Of a DNA stretch of 64,000 nt, positions 34,145-44,621 are shown one piece after another. Below the pieces are notes generated by a model, which saw only the letters and a list, made by a program, of their open reading frames with translations, had not been told where the DNA came from and did no database searches. Position numbers and translations under genes: made by a program. The stretch is taken from assembly GCA_963921825.1 (NCBI GenBank), contig OY997593.1, positions 65,208,039-65,272,038 of the forward strand. Reading direction: 5' to 3'. Source of the stretch: Erodium maritimum. Lineage: Eukaryota; Streptophyta; Magnoliopsida; Geraniales; Geraniaceae. Every line of letters starts with the position of its first letter. The first letter of the stretch is position 1.

Positions 34145-35433
34145 AATTGAACGTACAAAGAGGGTTTTCTTATTTATATTAAAAAGAATATATAGAACAC
34201 ATAAAAGTTCTAAACATCCATAAACAAGATTAGACAAGATTGGTTTGGAGGAACAAGTGAATGGGTTGACTTTTAACTTGGGTCCTTGACGAGGTTTAGT
34301 ACTAATCTCGTTGGAAGTTACTGTATAGTGATAATGTTACCGACTGTTCCAGTTTTTCCCTTGGTGGGGATATAGTGGGTAAACTATGGCACTATAAACT
34401 TAAACTGTAGTAGTTAGTTGGAATCTGAGAGTGGAAGTATCGCCGTGGCCGTTACTAAACCGGCGCCAGCCGGTCACTGCGGAGGTTTGCCCTCTTTGAC
34501 TTGTATGACGCGTCAGTATCCATTATCCTAACCTTCTTTCCAAAAGCATTCACATAAAAAATAATAAGATTAAAATATACAGTTTTATCTTTTTCCGGCG
34601 GAGACCGTTGATTGCGGTTGGGAATAAAGCGCACTGACGTGGGACCTACCTTTTGACCAAAACTTCCTTTGTCCCTTTCCCTCTCGTTTTTAAATAGTAA
34701 AAATGTCGATTCATCACCCTAAATCTAACCCAGAATAACCTCTGGTTTATGTAAATATTACTAAAATGCCACGTATCATTTCAAAACCGAAAATTACCGG
34801 GAACTGTCGGTGGGAGGTGAGATGTGTTGATTGTGGACATATCATGTCGGGTTCCTAACATTATTAATCTGTATGATTATTAAGTCCCGGGGCATAATAG
34901 CCATTTCACTGTAGGGACAGCTCTCTGAGCTCCTCACCCTGTGCAGTCCACTTTGCTCTTCCTTAACCAGGTAACTTAACTCTGCAAAAACAATAGTTGT
35001 GAAAAATATTGTTTTTTTTTATGAAGTAAAGTTGGATAGACTGCGGTAAGTAAATTGTAGAAAAAACATTAAATCCACACCGACTATTGCAGTAAACGAC
35101 CAGAGACACACTACATGACCCTGCATCTTTCTTTACCGTTATCAGCTTTCTCATGAAAATTAAATAACGTGGAACTGAAATTACATTTATTAATTTCTAT
35201 TTTTTTATAAAAAAATATCAGGCTCATGGGTCCTTCCTTTTGTATCAGTATATAGAGGCCTGGGTTCCTCCTCTCCTCCCAGTCACTGCTACTCTCTCTG
35301 TCTCTGGTTTTGGTTGGTTTATCAGAAGTTTCAGCTGATAAATCGAACCCACATTGTCCTTTTGTAGTTTCAGAGTTGCAGAGCAAGATCTGCTTCTCCT
35401 CCGTGTGGGTTCAGAACTTCAATATTGTAAACG
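34145..35433 (+). promoter_or_regulatory. upstream region of the endoglucanase gene
   Basis: No ORF of note. The region is AT-rich and ends in a C/T-rich 5' leader (35260-35310) downstream of a TATA box. No other specific regulatory element can be assigned. Confidence 0.5.
35249..35256 (+). promoter_or_regulatory. TATA box of the endoglucanase gene
   Basis: TATATAGA, followed by a pyrimidine-rich stretch where transcription would start about 30 bp downstream (near 35285). This would give a 5' UTR of about 150 nt. Confidence 0.6.
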
Positions 35434-38400
35434 ATGGAGAAGCTTGTGAGAGTGATTGTAATGGCTCCTCTGCTTCTCCTGCTCTGCCTCCTTCCGTCGG
35501 CTCTGGGCGGCCATGACTACGGCCAAGCTCTGAGCAAGAGCCTTCTCTTCTTTGAAGCTCAGAGATCTGGGTACCTCCCCCACAACCAGAGAGTCAAATG
35601 GAGATCCCATTCCGGCCTCCGAGACGGCAAGGCTAGTGGGGTATGCTCCTCTGATTTCATTTTACCTCCTTTCTTCTAAAATCTGAATGTGTTGAGATTG
35701 AGATTGAAATTAAAATTGATTTTTGGCAGGTGGATTTGGTAGGAGGGTACTATGATGCAGGCGATAATGTGAAGTTTGGGCTTCCCATGGCCTTCACAGT
35801 TACAATGATGTCTTGGAGCATTGTTGAATATGGGAAGCAAATGGCTGCAAGCGGCGAGCTCAGAAACGCCATGGAAGCTATCAAATGGGGCACAGATTAT
35901 CTAATCAAAGCCCATCCTGAACCCAATGTTCTCTACGGAGAGGTTCGGATTTTTTTATTTATCAATTTCTACTGTCCCCAATTTCGATTTTAATCAGCGC
36001 ATTGAAGAGTATGTTAAATCGACCAGGTGGGTGATGGAAACACCGACCACTACTGCTGGCAGAGACCCGAGGACATGACCACCGACCGCCGCGCCTACCG
36101 GGTCGACACCAGAAACCCCGGGTCGGACCTCGCCGGAGAAACCGCCGCCGCCATGGCCGCCGCCTCCATGGTCTTCCGCCGCTTCAACCCCTCTTATTCC
36201 AGATTGCTTCTCCGTCATGCCTATCAGGTACACTCAATTTGGATTGGTAATTTTAGCGTCATTAATGTAAGTGAATATGATACCGGTGATTGGTGGAGTA
36301 TAGTTAAACGGTTGAAGGTGCGCACGTTAGCTGATCCGCGCAGTTAATAGGCAGTTAGGAATAAGATAACTCGCCTTAAAAGCAGCGTTGCGTGCGTCTC
36401 TTCCCGCTGGTTCATATTAGCAGAACGTGCGCTGGGACCACTACGGTGTGCATAGCGTACTTTTAGTATTTACTAACTTACCAACGAACCCTAATAAAAG
36501 CAATACGGTGCCGTATGCTTTTCCGTGGGAACACTAATGGAAGGTTGCCATTTTTCGGCGCATCTATCGGATCGGGTGGGTCACCACCTGTTCCCGCCTA
36601 TCACGGGAAGCGCCTGCTAACCGTACAGATATATTTGAAACCTAAATCAGAGCCGTCAATTTGGGGTCCTAGATCGCATTTAGCGCCTCGATCGGTCACG
36701 TGACTTCATTGTCGGTGGTGTAGTAGAAACATAGTATCCCAGTTCCGTTAATTTTTTTTTTACAGTTGAGTTGGTTTGGTTTTGCAGCTGTTCGATTTCG
36801 CTGACAAGTACAGGGGCAAATATGACAGCAGCATCACCGTGGCACGGAAGTACTACCAATCTGTCAGTGGCTACAATGTGAGTGATGACAACATAATTTA
36901 ATACATGTTAATTTGGGGTATTTACATGGAAAAAATCGAACCCATGTACCTTAAGCAAATTAATTGGTCATGTGTCACAATTTAACGACATGAAAATCAC
37001 ATAAACTGGAACATTAACAGGATGAGTTGCTGTGGGCTGCTGCATGGATGTATCAAGCAACGAACAACCGGTACTACTTGGACTACCTGGGAAGGAACGG
37101 AGACTCCATGGGTGGAACTGGTTGGGGCATGACCGAGTTCAGCTGGGATGTCAAGTATGCTGGTGTTCAGACCCTTGTTGCCAAGGTATATAAATAACTA
37201 CTACTCCGATTTCTTACAATTAGCTGATTCGATTTGGTAAAAGTCATTTCTATTAGCAAGAACTCCATGTCACCTTGTTGTATTAAAGTCAAACATGAAA
37301 TCATAACCCACATATATGAAACGTATCAGATAGTAACAGTTTTTACCTTATTAATTCTCAAAATGTATCAAAATCTGTTAAGTGTGACTAACGCCGTGAA
37401 ATATCAATCATATGTTTGTCACTTGCTCTAAAACAATTTCTAAAATAGAAACTTCAATTTTTCGTTTATTCTAAAATTATAACGTAGACCGTTCGTTTAT
37501 TCTTAAATCATAACGTAAACCTTTTCGTTATTCTCACATCATAACTCTGAACTATCAACTTTTCCTGTTATTCACTAAACGGCCGTTAAATTTTTGGACG
37601 GAAAATGCGGTCAACGTTACTATATAACAATCTACGTTTGCTTGGGTTAAGATTTAGTAATAAACGAAAGGTAAGAGTTAGGACATGGAGTAACCACTTT
37701 CTATTATTTGAATCTGTTTATTCGTTTATATACTAACAATATTGCTAACAGTATATTCATCTCTTAAGCTGTATTGATATTGAAAAACATGAGTTTAGTT
37801 TAGGTATGAATTTGATTATTGTTTGTTGATCTTATCAATCCCTTTTTGCAGTTTTTGATGCAAGGGAAAGCTGGGCGGTATGCACCAGTGTTCAGGAGGT
37901 ACCAGCAGAAGGCTGAGTACTTCATGTGTTCGTGCCTCGGAAAGGGTTCACGCAACGTTCAGAGGACTCCCGGAGGCCTGATTTTCCGGCAGAGATGGAA
38001 CAACATGCAGTTTGTGACTAGTGCCTCCTTCCTCGCCTCCGTCTACTCTGACTACCTCGGTTCTTCTAGAAAGTACATGAAGTGCGCTTCTGGCCCTGTT
38101 TCTCCCTCTGCTCTCTTCTCCTTTGCCAAGTCTCAGGTGAAGCATCGATCATAACACATCATGGTGGGATTTTAACAAGTACCCTTTTGACTCAATGGTG
38201 TTGACTTCCTTCAGGTTGATTATATCCTTGGTGATAACCCGAGAGCTACGAGTTACATGGTGGGATATGGAAACAACTACCCGAGGCAGGTGCATCACAG
38301 AGGATCTTCTATTGTATCGATTAAGGTTAATCCCTCGTTTGTCAGCTGCCGAGGTGGTTATGCTACCTGGTACGGTAGGAAGGGAAGTGACCCTAATGTC

Positions 38401-39015
38401 CTCCATGGCGCTATCGTTGGTGGCCCCGATGCTTATGACAATTTTGCCGATGAAAGGGACAATTATGAGCAGACTGAGCCTGCTACTTACAACAATGCCC
38501 CTCTTCTTGGCTTGTTGGCAAGGCTCAATGGTGGTCAAAGACGCTATAACCAACTTCTTCCTGGTATGTGCTTGAGAATCTTACAGCTGATAGTTGAATA
38601 CCCAATTATAATTTTATAGGGTTCGAGTTGATAGTTGAATGTCACATTTCTAACACGTTTGATTACTGATTCATCGAATTGTCCTGCAGTTGCTGTTCCA
38701 CTTCCTAAACATGTTGCTACATCTTCTAGTCCGGTTGGCATTCAGCAGAAACTTTCAAGTTCATGGGTGATTAACGGAAGAACATACTACAGGTACACGA
38801 CAACCGTGACCAACAGGTCCGGGAAGACTCTGAAAAACCTCAAACTCTCAGTGTCCAAACTCTACGGTCCTCTATGGGGTCTGATGAAGTCTGGTGATTC
38901 ATTTGTGTTCCCATCATGGCTCAACTCCATCCCTGCCGGAAAGAGCCTTGAGTTTGTGTATATCCACTCTGCTACTCCGGCTTATGTCTCCATTGCAACC
39001 TACACTTTGGCTTAG
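35434..39015 (+). CDS. class C endoglucanase (GH9 catalytic domain plus CBM49), EC 3.2.1.4
   Basis: Eight exons: 35434-35640, 35730-35942, 36027-36227, 36788-36877, 37021-37185, 37852-38136, 38215-38563, 38690-39015. All introns are GT-AG, in phase 0 except the last (phase 1). The 611-aa product begins with a signal peptide (about residues 1-25, Leu-rich core), so it is secreted to the cell wall. The GH9 domain carries the YYDAGDN motif (Asp78, Asp81), the His motif QVHHRGSS (about 412-419) and the Asp466/Glu475 catalytic pair in [13 protein letters not shown]. The last exon encodes a CBM49 (about 523-611), the cellulose-binding module that defines plant class C (GH9C) enzymes. It hydrolyses internal beta-1,4-glucan bonds in wall remodelling. 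Length fits the class and no key residue is missing. Exact physiological role cannot be told from sequence. Confidence 0.95.
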
Positions 39016-39707
39016 GAAATGCCCTTTTGCATGAACTGTGCAGATATACAGAATGGGGTGAAGAAATGTACTTTTACTTTGGTTTGGATTTAGAGAAACA
39101 TAGTTGTAATAAGTTTGAAGGTTGGGGAAGAAAGCAGCGAAGAGACTGAAAAGGAGTGCTCATCCTCTTTCTCCTCCGCTTTACTTGTCACATAGTGAGA
39201 TTTGAGAGAGTGAAGGTTGAGAGTTGAAGAGAATTGACTTCTACAATATATCCCAAGAGGTCTCCTCTTTCTTTGTACTTCTTCTTCAGAAGAGCTTTTT
39301 GATGTACTTTGCTGTGTTTTTCATGTTGTAAGCTTTACAACATTTCAGTCCCTCAATGAATATAGTTTGTGAAATTGCATCTCCTTCGTATCTTGAACTC
39401 AACTCTTGTCATCATCCCAAGCTACTCTTCATCTTTGATTGACCCTCATTCTCATATCAGACGTACATCACTAAAATTGTGGCGGAAGCGACACTGAAGC
39501 CTTTCGAAAGCTTAATGGGATTCTCGTAATTCAATGATCAAAGAACCAGAGCATTGGTTTACATAAACAGTGTCGGTACAAGGACCATCGAACCATTGTC
39601 CGGCGCCGCCACATGATTGCCGTCATCATATCCATCGGTCGTCTATCTCTTGTCTACGGTCTGGTTTGGTAGTATACTGACTGAACCTTTGATTGCTCAA
39701 TTCTCTA
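39016..39707 (+). other. 3' UTR and downstream flank of the endoglucanase gene
   Basis: The T/G-rich stretch to about 39380 looks like a 3' UTR with AATGAATATA near its end as a possible polyadenylation signal. The rest, up to the Harbinger insertion, holds no supported feature. Confidence 0.45.
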
Positions 39708-39830
39708 TAAGAGCATCCACATGAATTAGAAACCGGAGTTCGGATTACAAAGTAGTGAACCGTGACTTGAAAAACGGACGACATGGCGTTGAGGTTATGG
39801 GATTTAGGTTTATTAATTAGTAAACTTGAT

Positions 39831-40696
39831 ATTTTTTTTAAACAGAGAGCAAAGAAAAAAAGCCCTGCGAGAACTCTCCACCCAAAAAACCCTAGTCGTC
39901 GACGGCCTCCGTGGTTTTGGCCATGAAAGTTGTCGATGGAGATTCCTCTTCTTCTTCCTTTCTGCCTTGAGTCCCTCTCTCAACAATCGGTCTCACCTGC
40001 GTACTTTCTCCCTGCGTACTTTCTCCCTGCCCTCGTATTGTTGCCGCTGTCATCGTCGTGCTTCTCCACCGTTGCCGGATCTACGCTTCAATCGGGTGTG
40101 CGGTTGGTGGTTCATCCCATCACCCACCGAGGTAACACAGAGTCGAAAAGACTATGCTGCATCTTCGGTTCATACTGCACCCTTAGGAGTTTTCCCATAC
40201 CGATATCCACAGTGTATCCACTTGGAGAAGGTTGAACTTTCAGGTAAAACCGAACCCTCCCAGGTAATCACGAACCGACCTCCACAATCTATCCACTTGG
40301 AGAAGGTTTTGAAGCATAAGTGGAATTGGGATCCGGGACCTACCTATCATGACTCGGGATTGACGTTGCTCGACCGTCCTGGGAGGAGAAAGGAAGCAGA
40401 TGGTCTTTTATGTTTTAGATTAAAGTTAATTTTAGTTTCAATTCTGAATTGCGAGTATTGTTTTAGATGGGTTTTTTGTTGCTGTTTTGTTCTCGTTTAT
40501 AGGATCAATAAGCTGAAATGTTGTGTATGAGGATGTCCTCAGTTTGTATCTACGATAATTAGGCGTAATATCTTCTACGGAACCATGATCGTTGGGTCGC
40601 CTACGGGAGGCCCGGACAAAAATCTGGTATCCAGGGTCGTTAGGCTCTACTCTGTAACCGTTTATTTGGTATAATACCCTTCCTCTTGTTTCAAAA
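39831..40696 (+). mobile_element. non-coding retroposon inserted in Harbinger relic 2
   Basis: AATTAGTAAACTTGAT at 39815-39830 is repeated at 40697-40712, a 16-bp target duplication. The insert is about 866 bp, starts with a purine-rich and CCCTAG-containing leader and ends in TTTCAAAA before the second duplication, so the A-tail points right. A 234-codon frame spans the left part but includes TTT/CTC-rich low complexity and no domain. Confidence 0.75.
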
Positions 40697-40917
40697 AATT
40701 AGTAAACTTGATTTATGAATCGTTGGCCACCAATCACGTTGTGCCACGTATTGTCGGCGTGAAAAATAATGGTAATATATTTTTTTTCAAAAATTAATTA
40801 AAAATTTACAAAAACCGGGAAAAAAATCCTATAAATACCCTAAAATTTCCACAATTCATTCTCTCACCCACAATCTAAAAATACAATTTCTCAACCGTGT
40901 TGCAAGAGCCTTCAAGC

Positions 40918-41420
40918 GGAGAGATCACTATGAGTGTCAAACCATAATGCTAAAAGTTGTGTGTCCCGAGATTTGTGGATTTGGCATGCATATTCCGGAG
41001 TCGTTGGCGCAAACAATGAAATCAACATGCTAATCGATGGACACTAGTTCAATGACGTTCTTACCAGTCATGACTATGTCGTTGGCAACGAGATTAACGG
41101 GACTCGATACTACCAACCTTATTACTTGGTTGGCGGCATTTATCCAACTTGGAGTCGGTTTGTGAAGACGATTCAACATCTCATCCAACCAAACACAAAT
41201 TGTTTGCTAAAGTCCAAGACGGTGCTCGGAAAGATATTGAACTACTTTTTGGAGTCCTTCAAGCACGGTGGCACATAATTTTTCGGTCCGCTCATGTTTG
41301 GGACATGTATACATTGTCTGATATCATGCACACTTGTATCATTATATAAAATATGATTGCAGAAGAGGAACGCGACCAGTACCCTAAAAGAGCTGAAAAT
41401 GGTATAACGATCTCCTCCGG
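40918..41420 (+). pseudogene. truncated Harbinger transposase (C-terminal half)
   Basis: Reading across frameshifts recovers blocks aligned with the intact transposase at 3590-4060: ML(K/E)VV...W.WHA, YYLVGGIYPTWSRFVKTI, then QDGARKDIELLFGVLQARWHI and the HTCIII block. The first catalytic Asp region is deleted, and stops and frameshifts break the frame. Confidence 0.75.
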
Positions 41421-42181
41421 ACATACCTGATTGGATTGGACATCACCGGAACAATGGCACGATGGAGGGCTCATATCCTACCAACAATACTTGGCCGCTC
41501 GAGGACATCTCAAAAATGGCAACATCCACCGGCAACTCCAAGCTAACCTTATTGAGCACATATAAGATCATTTTGCAGCGGATTACGAATAAGGTGATTA
41601 AGTGTATATACTTCTTTTTCAATGAATCAATAATTACTTATTTTTTGGTGTTGCTAAATTTGTGTTTCATAGTTCAAATGCATCAATAGTTGTAATTTTA
41701 CTAGTTTTATTTTTTATTTTTTATATTTCTGTTTCAATTCAGTATTTAATAAATTCAGCAAAAAAAAATATGAATTATCAAGTCAGTAGACAAGAATCCC
41801 TAAAAAAACTATACATAAAAACCTACAATGTGAAAATCAATAGTTTTTAATTTCAAACTCTTGAATCGATTCATCATTACATATTCCAATACAGTTTTTA
41901 TGAATCTGAACCTCTAAAAAAACCAACGATGTACATGCTCTAAGAGCACTTACATCGTATAGAAATCAGGGTTCGATTCACCAATTAGTGAATCACGAGT
42001 CGAGAAACTCACGATGCGGCTCTTGGCTTTTGGGGTTCAGGTTCACTAATTAGTGAACCGTGAACCTAAACAGGTAGGGACGAATCATGTGACGCCTAAT
42101 GGTGTTGGCGTGGAAAAAAGTAGTTGTTGGTAAAGCAAACGACTATTAGCGGTAACCTTTTTTACAAATGTTTATTTTTAT

Positions 42182-44131
42182 TTTTTTGGGATAAGCGCGA
42201 ATTTTTATTAGAAAAAAGTTAGATCCAAGCAGGATCTAACCAAAGGCAACCATTACAGATGAGCTCTCAAAAGGAGCTGCGGGAACAATCCCCGAACAAA
42301 AATAAAAAGGACCGAAAATCACCCATCAGTGACCCACTCTTCCCCTTCCGAAGTCAGAGTCGAATCATCAAAAGCTTTAGCTGCATGAGCCCGTTGAGCC
42401 GCTAGATTTTGTTGGATCTGTTTCCCAATGTCCACCGGATTCACAACTCTCTCCCGACTCCTAGAATGGGATGGTTTGATATGAGCGGTGTAGTAATCCC
42501 CTAAGAACTTGGGAGGCTGACATTGACGATTCGAAGTTCTAGATGGTTGCTTCGAATAACGACCCTTGTTCACAGGTTTAAGAAATGAAGGTTGAAGGAG
42601 AGCCTCCTTCCACGGACTACTGTGAAGAACCCCATTTTCCACCTGGTGATTAGCTTCCGAAATAGCCACATCTGATGGTTGTAATTGAGTCTCCAGGCCC
42701 GAAACCGACCCATTAGAATCTGGTCCCGATTCTGATGGTTGGACCTTACCTATTGGATGGATTGGGCTCAAGATAGGCCCAATCAAAGACCCAACAGGGC
42801 CTGGTCCTGTACTTACACTAACACATGTTGGTTGGACTGATACAGGCCTATTTGGACTAAGCCCAATACCAGACCCATACTCAACTTCACGCCCAAGACG
42901 AGCTGCGTCAATTCCTGAACCTGTTACAACCTGACCCGTAGGACTTGGGTTCAACGCAAGTCCAGTTCCAGGCCCGACTTTCGACCCAAACTCCACCAAT
43001 AGTGCATCGTCTTCAGCGTGTCCAGCCACATCCGGAACGATCGCACCAGACAAATCGTGATCTTCAATCACGCCACGATTCTCTCTCAATCCAGCCATAA
43101 CAGGGTCAGAAGTTGAAATTGAAATGGAGAGAATTTCGGGATCACGGATCTCACCCGAAACCGATGGATCAACGTCACCCCCAGCGAGCGTCTCCGGCGA
43201 GTCTCCGGCTAGTACACCCGTTTGAGTCGCCATTTCGAGCGTGGGAACACTTGAAACAACACCCTGCATAGCTTCCTCTACTGCAAGAGCACACGGATCT
43301 CCCTCTCCCATACTCTGTTTCAATGGATGAAAAACAGAGGAACGATTCAAACGCGACCCGTGTGTTCCAGGACGAGCAAAGGCGATGAGAAGCACATAGC
43401 CATTGAGTTTATACCCATTAAGAGAATCAATGGCCTTCTGTGCACAATCCCTGTTTTTGAAAGTGGCGAAGCCGAAGAAAGAACCCCGACGATTCGGTCT
43501 CTTCAAAACAGAGGCTGAGACAATCTCTCCGAAGGAGCTCAGGGCATTACGAACCCAATCAGAGGTTGTGTCATACGGGAGATTGTAGAGGAAGAGCTCG
43601 GTCCCCTTGTCCGGAGCCTTCAACCCTGTTTTAGCCTTCGAAACTACAACATCAGTCTTACCTGTAGGCCCAGAGACTCCCAACTTCCCTGACCCTGCAA
43701 CAGACACAACATGATTCTTCTTCACCACTTCAGGATCCACATGCGCTGATTTGGCCGGAGGATTGGCGTTGGCCCTCACCCGATCCCGTTTCCTGACCTT
43801 AAACGCAGCTACAGAACCTCTGACCAACGAACCTGTGACAATGGAGCAGTATTCCTTGTACATAGATAGTAAATTTGTATAGAAGGAGGGGAATGATAAT
43901 AACTCCCCACCCTTCTCACTACAGCGAGCACGAGCTCCATTCCGACGAACACGAGCTCTCGTTCTCTCACTCATCCTCAAGGCATTCAGTCTCTCTCCAT
44001 TGAAATTCTGATGTTTTATTTATATATTTGTCTTATTGATCCAAAGAAAAAAATACCGCCTCAACATAGAAGAGAGACTCAGCAATTTGGAGCTCAACCT
44101 AACATCCTCAAACAAAAGGGATGAACATATC
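42182..44131 (-). mobile_element. RRM-ORF1 retroelement, copy B, complete with 19-bp target duplication
   Basis: TACAAATGTTTATTTTTAT at 42163-42181 is repeated exactly at 44132-44150. Read on the minus strand, the 1950-bp insert has about 157 bp of leader, one 551-codon ORF, a short 3' UTR with TAATAAAAA about 20 bases from the end, and an A-run (T-run 42182-42187). No second ORF exists, so the element is complete without a reverse transcriptase. A long direct repeat plus a poly(A) tail is the signature of target-primed reverse transcription by a LINE. Confidence 0.85.
42319..43974 (-). CDS. intact RRM-domain ORF1-like protein, copy B
   Basis: The 551-aa frame starts at ATG 43974-43972 and ends at 42319 without interruption. 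The N-terminus is very basic (Arg-rich, about residues 1-22). The family motif FPSFYTNLLSMYKEYCSI follows, and then a Lys/Val/Ser linker. An RRM spans about residues 125-205, with RNP2-like LFLYNL and RNP1-like RGSFFGFATF. A long Gly/Pro/Ser-rich region of low constraint comes next, then SPWKEAL near residue 460 and a basic C-terminus. RRM-containing ORF1 is known from the BNR clade of plant L1 LINEs. The expected role is binding the element RNA; this is inferred. A retroposed host RNA-binding gene is the main alternative. Confidence 0.7.
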   Translation of the reverse strand: MSERTRARVRRNGARARCSEKGGELLSFPSFYTNLLSMYKEYCSIVTGSLVRGSVAAFKVRKRDRVRANANPPAKSAHVDPEVVKKNHVVSVAGSGKLGVSGPTGKTDVVVSKAKTGLKAPDKGTELFLYNLPYDTTSDWVRNALSSFGEIVSASVLKRPNRRGSFFGFATFKNRDCAQKAIDSLNGYKLNGYVLLIAFARPGTHGSRLNRSSVFHPLKQSMGEGDPCALAVEEAMQGVVSSVPTLEMATQTGVLAGDSPETLAGGDVDPSVSGEIRDPEILSISISTSDPVMAGLRENRGVIEDHDLSGAIVPDVAGHAEDDALLVEFGSKVGPGTGLALNPSPTGQVVTGSGIDAARLGREVEYGSGIGLSPNRPVSVQPTCVSVSTGPGPVGSLIGPILSPIHPIGKVQPSESGPDSNGSVSGLETQLQPSDVAISEANHQVENGVLHSSPWKEALLQPSFLKPVNKGRYSKQPSRTSNRQCQPPKFLGDYYTAHIKPSHSRSRERVVNPVDIGKQIQQNLAAQRAHAAKAFDDSTLTSEGEEWVTDG

Positions 44132-44283
44132 TACAAATGTTTATTTTTATATCATAATAAAAAATATTTTTATCATATATAAATACCAACAATCTATTTA
44201 ACCATTCCATTAAAAATTTCTCTTCATCTCGAAATTTTGTCTCTCAAATTCTTGTTTCCACAAAGGTTACATTCTGAAAAAAA

Positions 44284-44508
44284 ATGTCATGTGACGATCA
44301 TACGCATAATTCTACTCCACCCGATTTCAATGAGGAGCAGCCCGATGGTTTTCAACGTATGTTGCACATCAATCAACCCATGAGCCAAAACTCGTACATG
44401 CAACCAGGTTTTAACACAAACCCTTACATGCAACCAAGTTTTAACCCTCCCCTTTTCATGAACCCCAATCTCGGTCCCCAATATTACGGCTATCCCAATG
44501 AGTCCTAG
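44284..44508 (+). pseudogene. Harbinger ORF1 (Myb-like partner) N-terminal fragment
   Basis: The 74-codon frame begins at an ATG after a leader with a TATA-like ATATAAATACC (about 44177). It is rich in Asn/Pro/Met/Gln, with repeated YMQP-F motifs, as in the N-termini of plant Harbinger ORF1 proteins. After the stop, recognisable coding sequence (SDEDKHLIY) continues in another frame until it is cut at 44621 by retroelement C. Confidence 0.45.
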
Positions 44509-44621
44509 GAAATCAGCACCGACACCCAAATGTCTTCTTAGTCGTCATCTGTCGGGCTTTCCAAATCTAGAGACCCCAAATAAATATGAACGTCTGATGA
44601 GGACAAGCACCTCATATATAC

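Larger units (their letters stand above)
39711..41940 (+). mobile_element. PIF/Harbinger relic 2, TAA target duplication, with nested retroposon
   Basis: TAA at 39708-39710 and 41941-41943 flank ends GAGCATCCACATG and, read inward from the right, GAGCATGTACATCG. A CCTATAAATACCC promoter remnant is at about 40829. The coding region keeps only the C-terminal half of a transposase. A non-coding retroposon (39831-40696) is inserted near the left end. The last 200 bp are shared with the relic ending near 54099. Confidence 0.75.

Noticed and set aside
39826..40530. 234-codon ORF in the nested retroposon
   Set aside because: It begins outside the insert in the target duplication, is low-complexity at its start and has no recognisable domain.
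42319..43974. Copy B as an ordinary host splicing-factor gene
   Set aside because: It lacks introns, ends in an A-run, is flanked by an exact 19-bp direct repeat and has sibling copies nearby; a retroelement origin fits better, though a retroposed host gene is not fully excluded.
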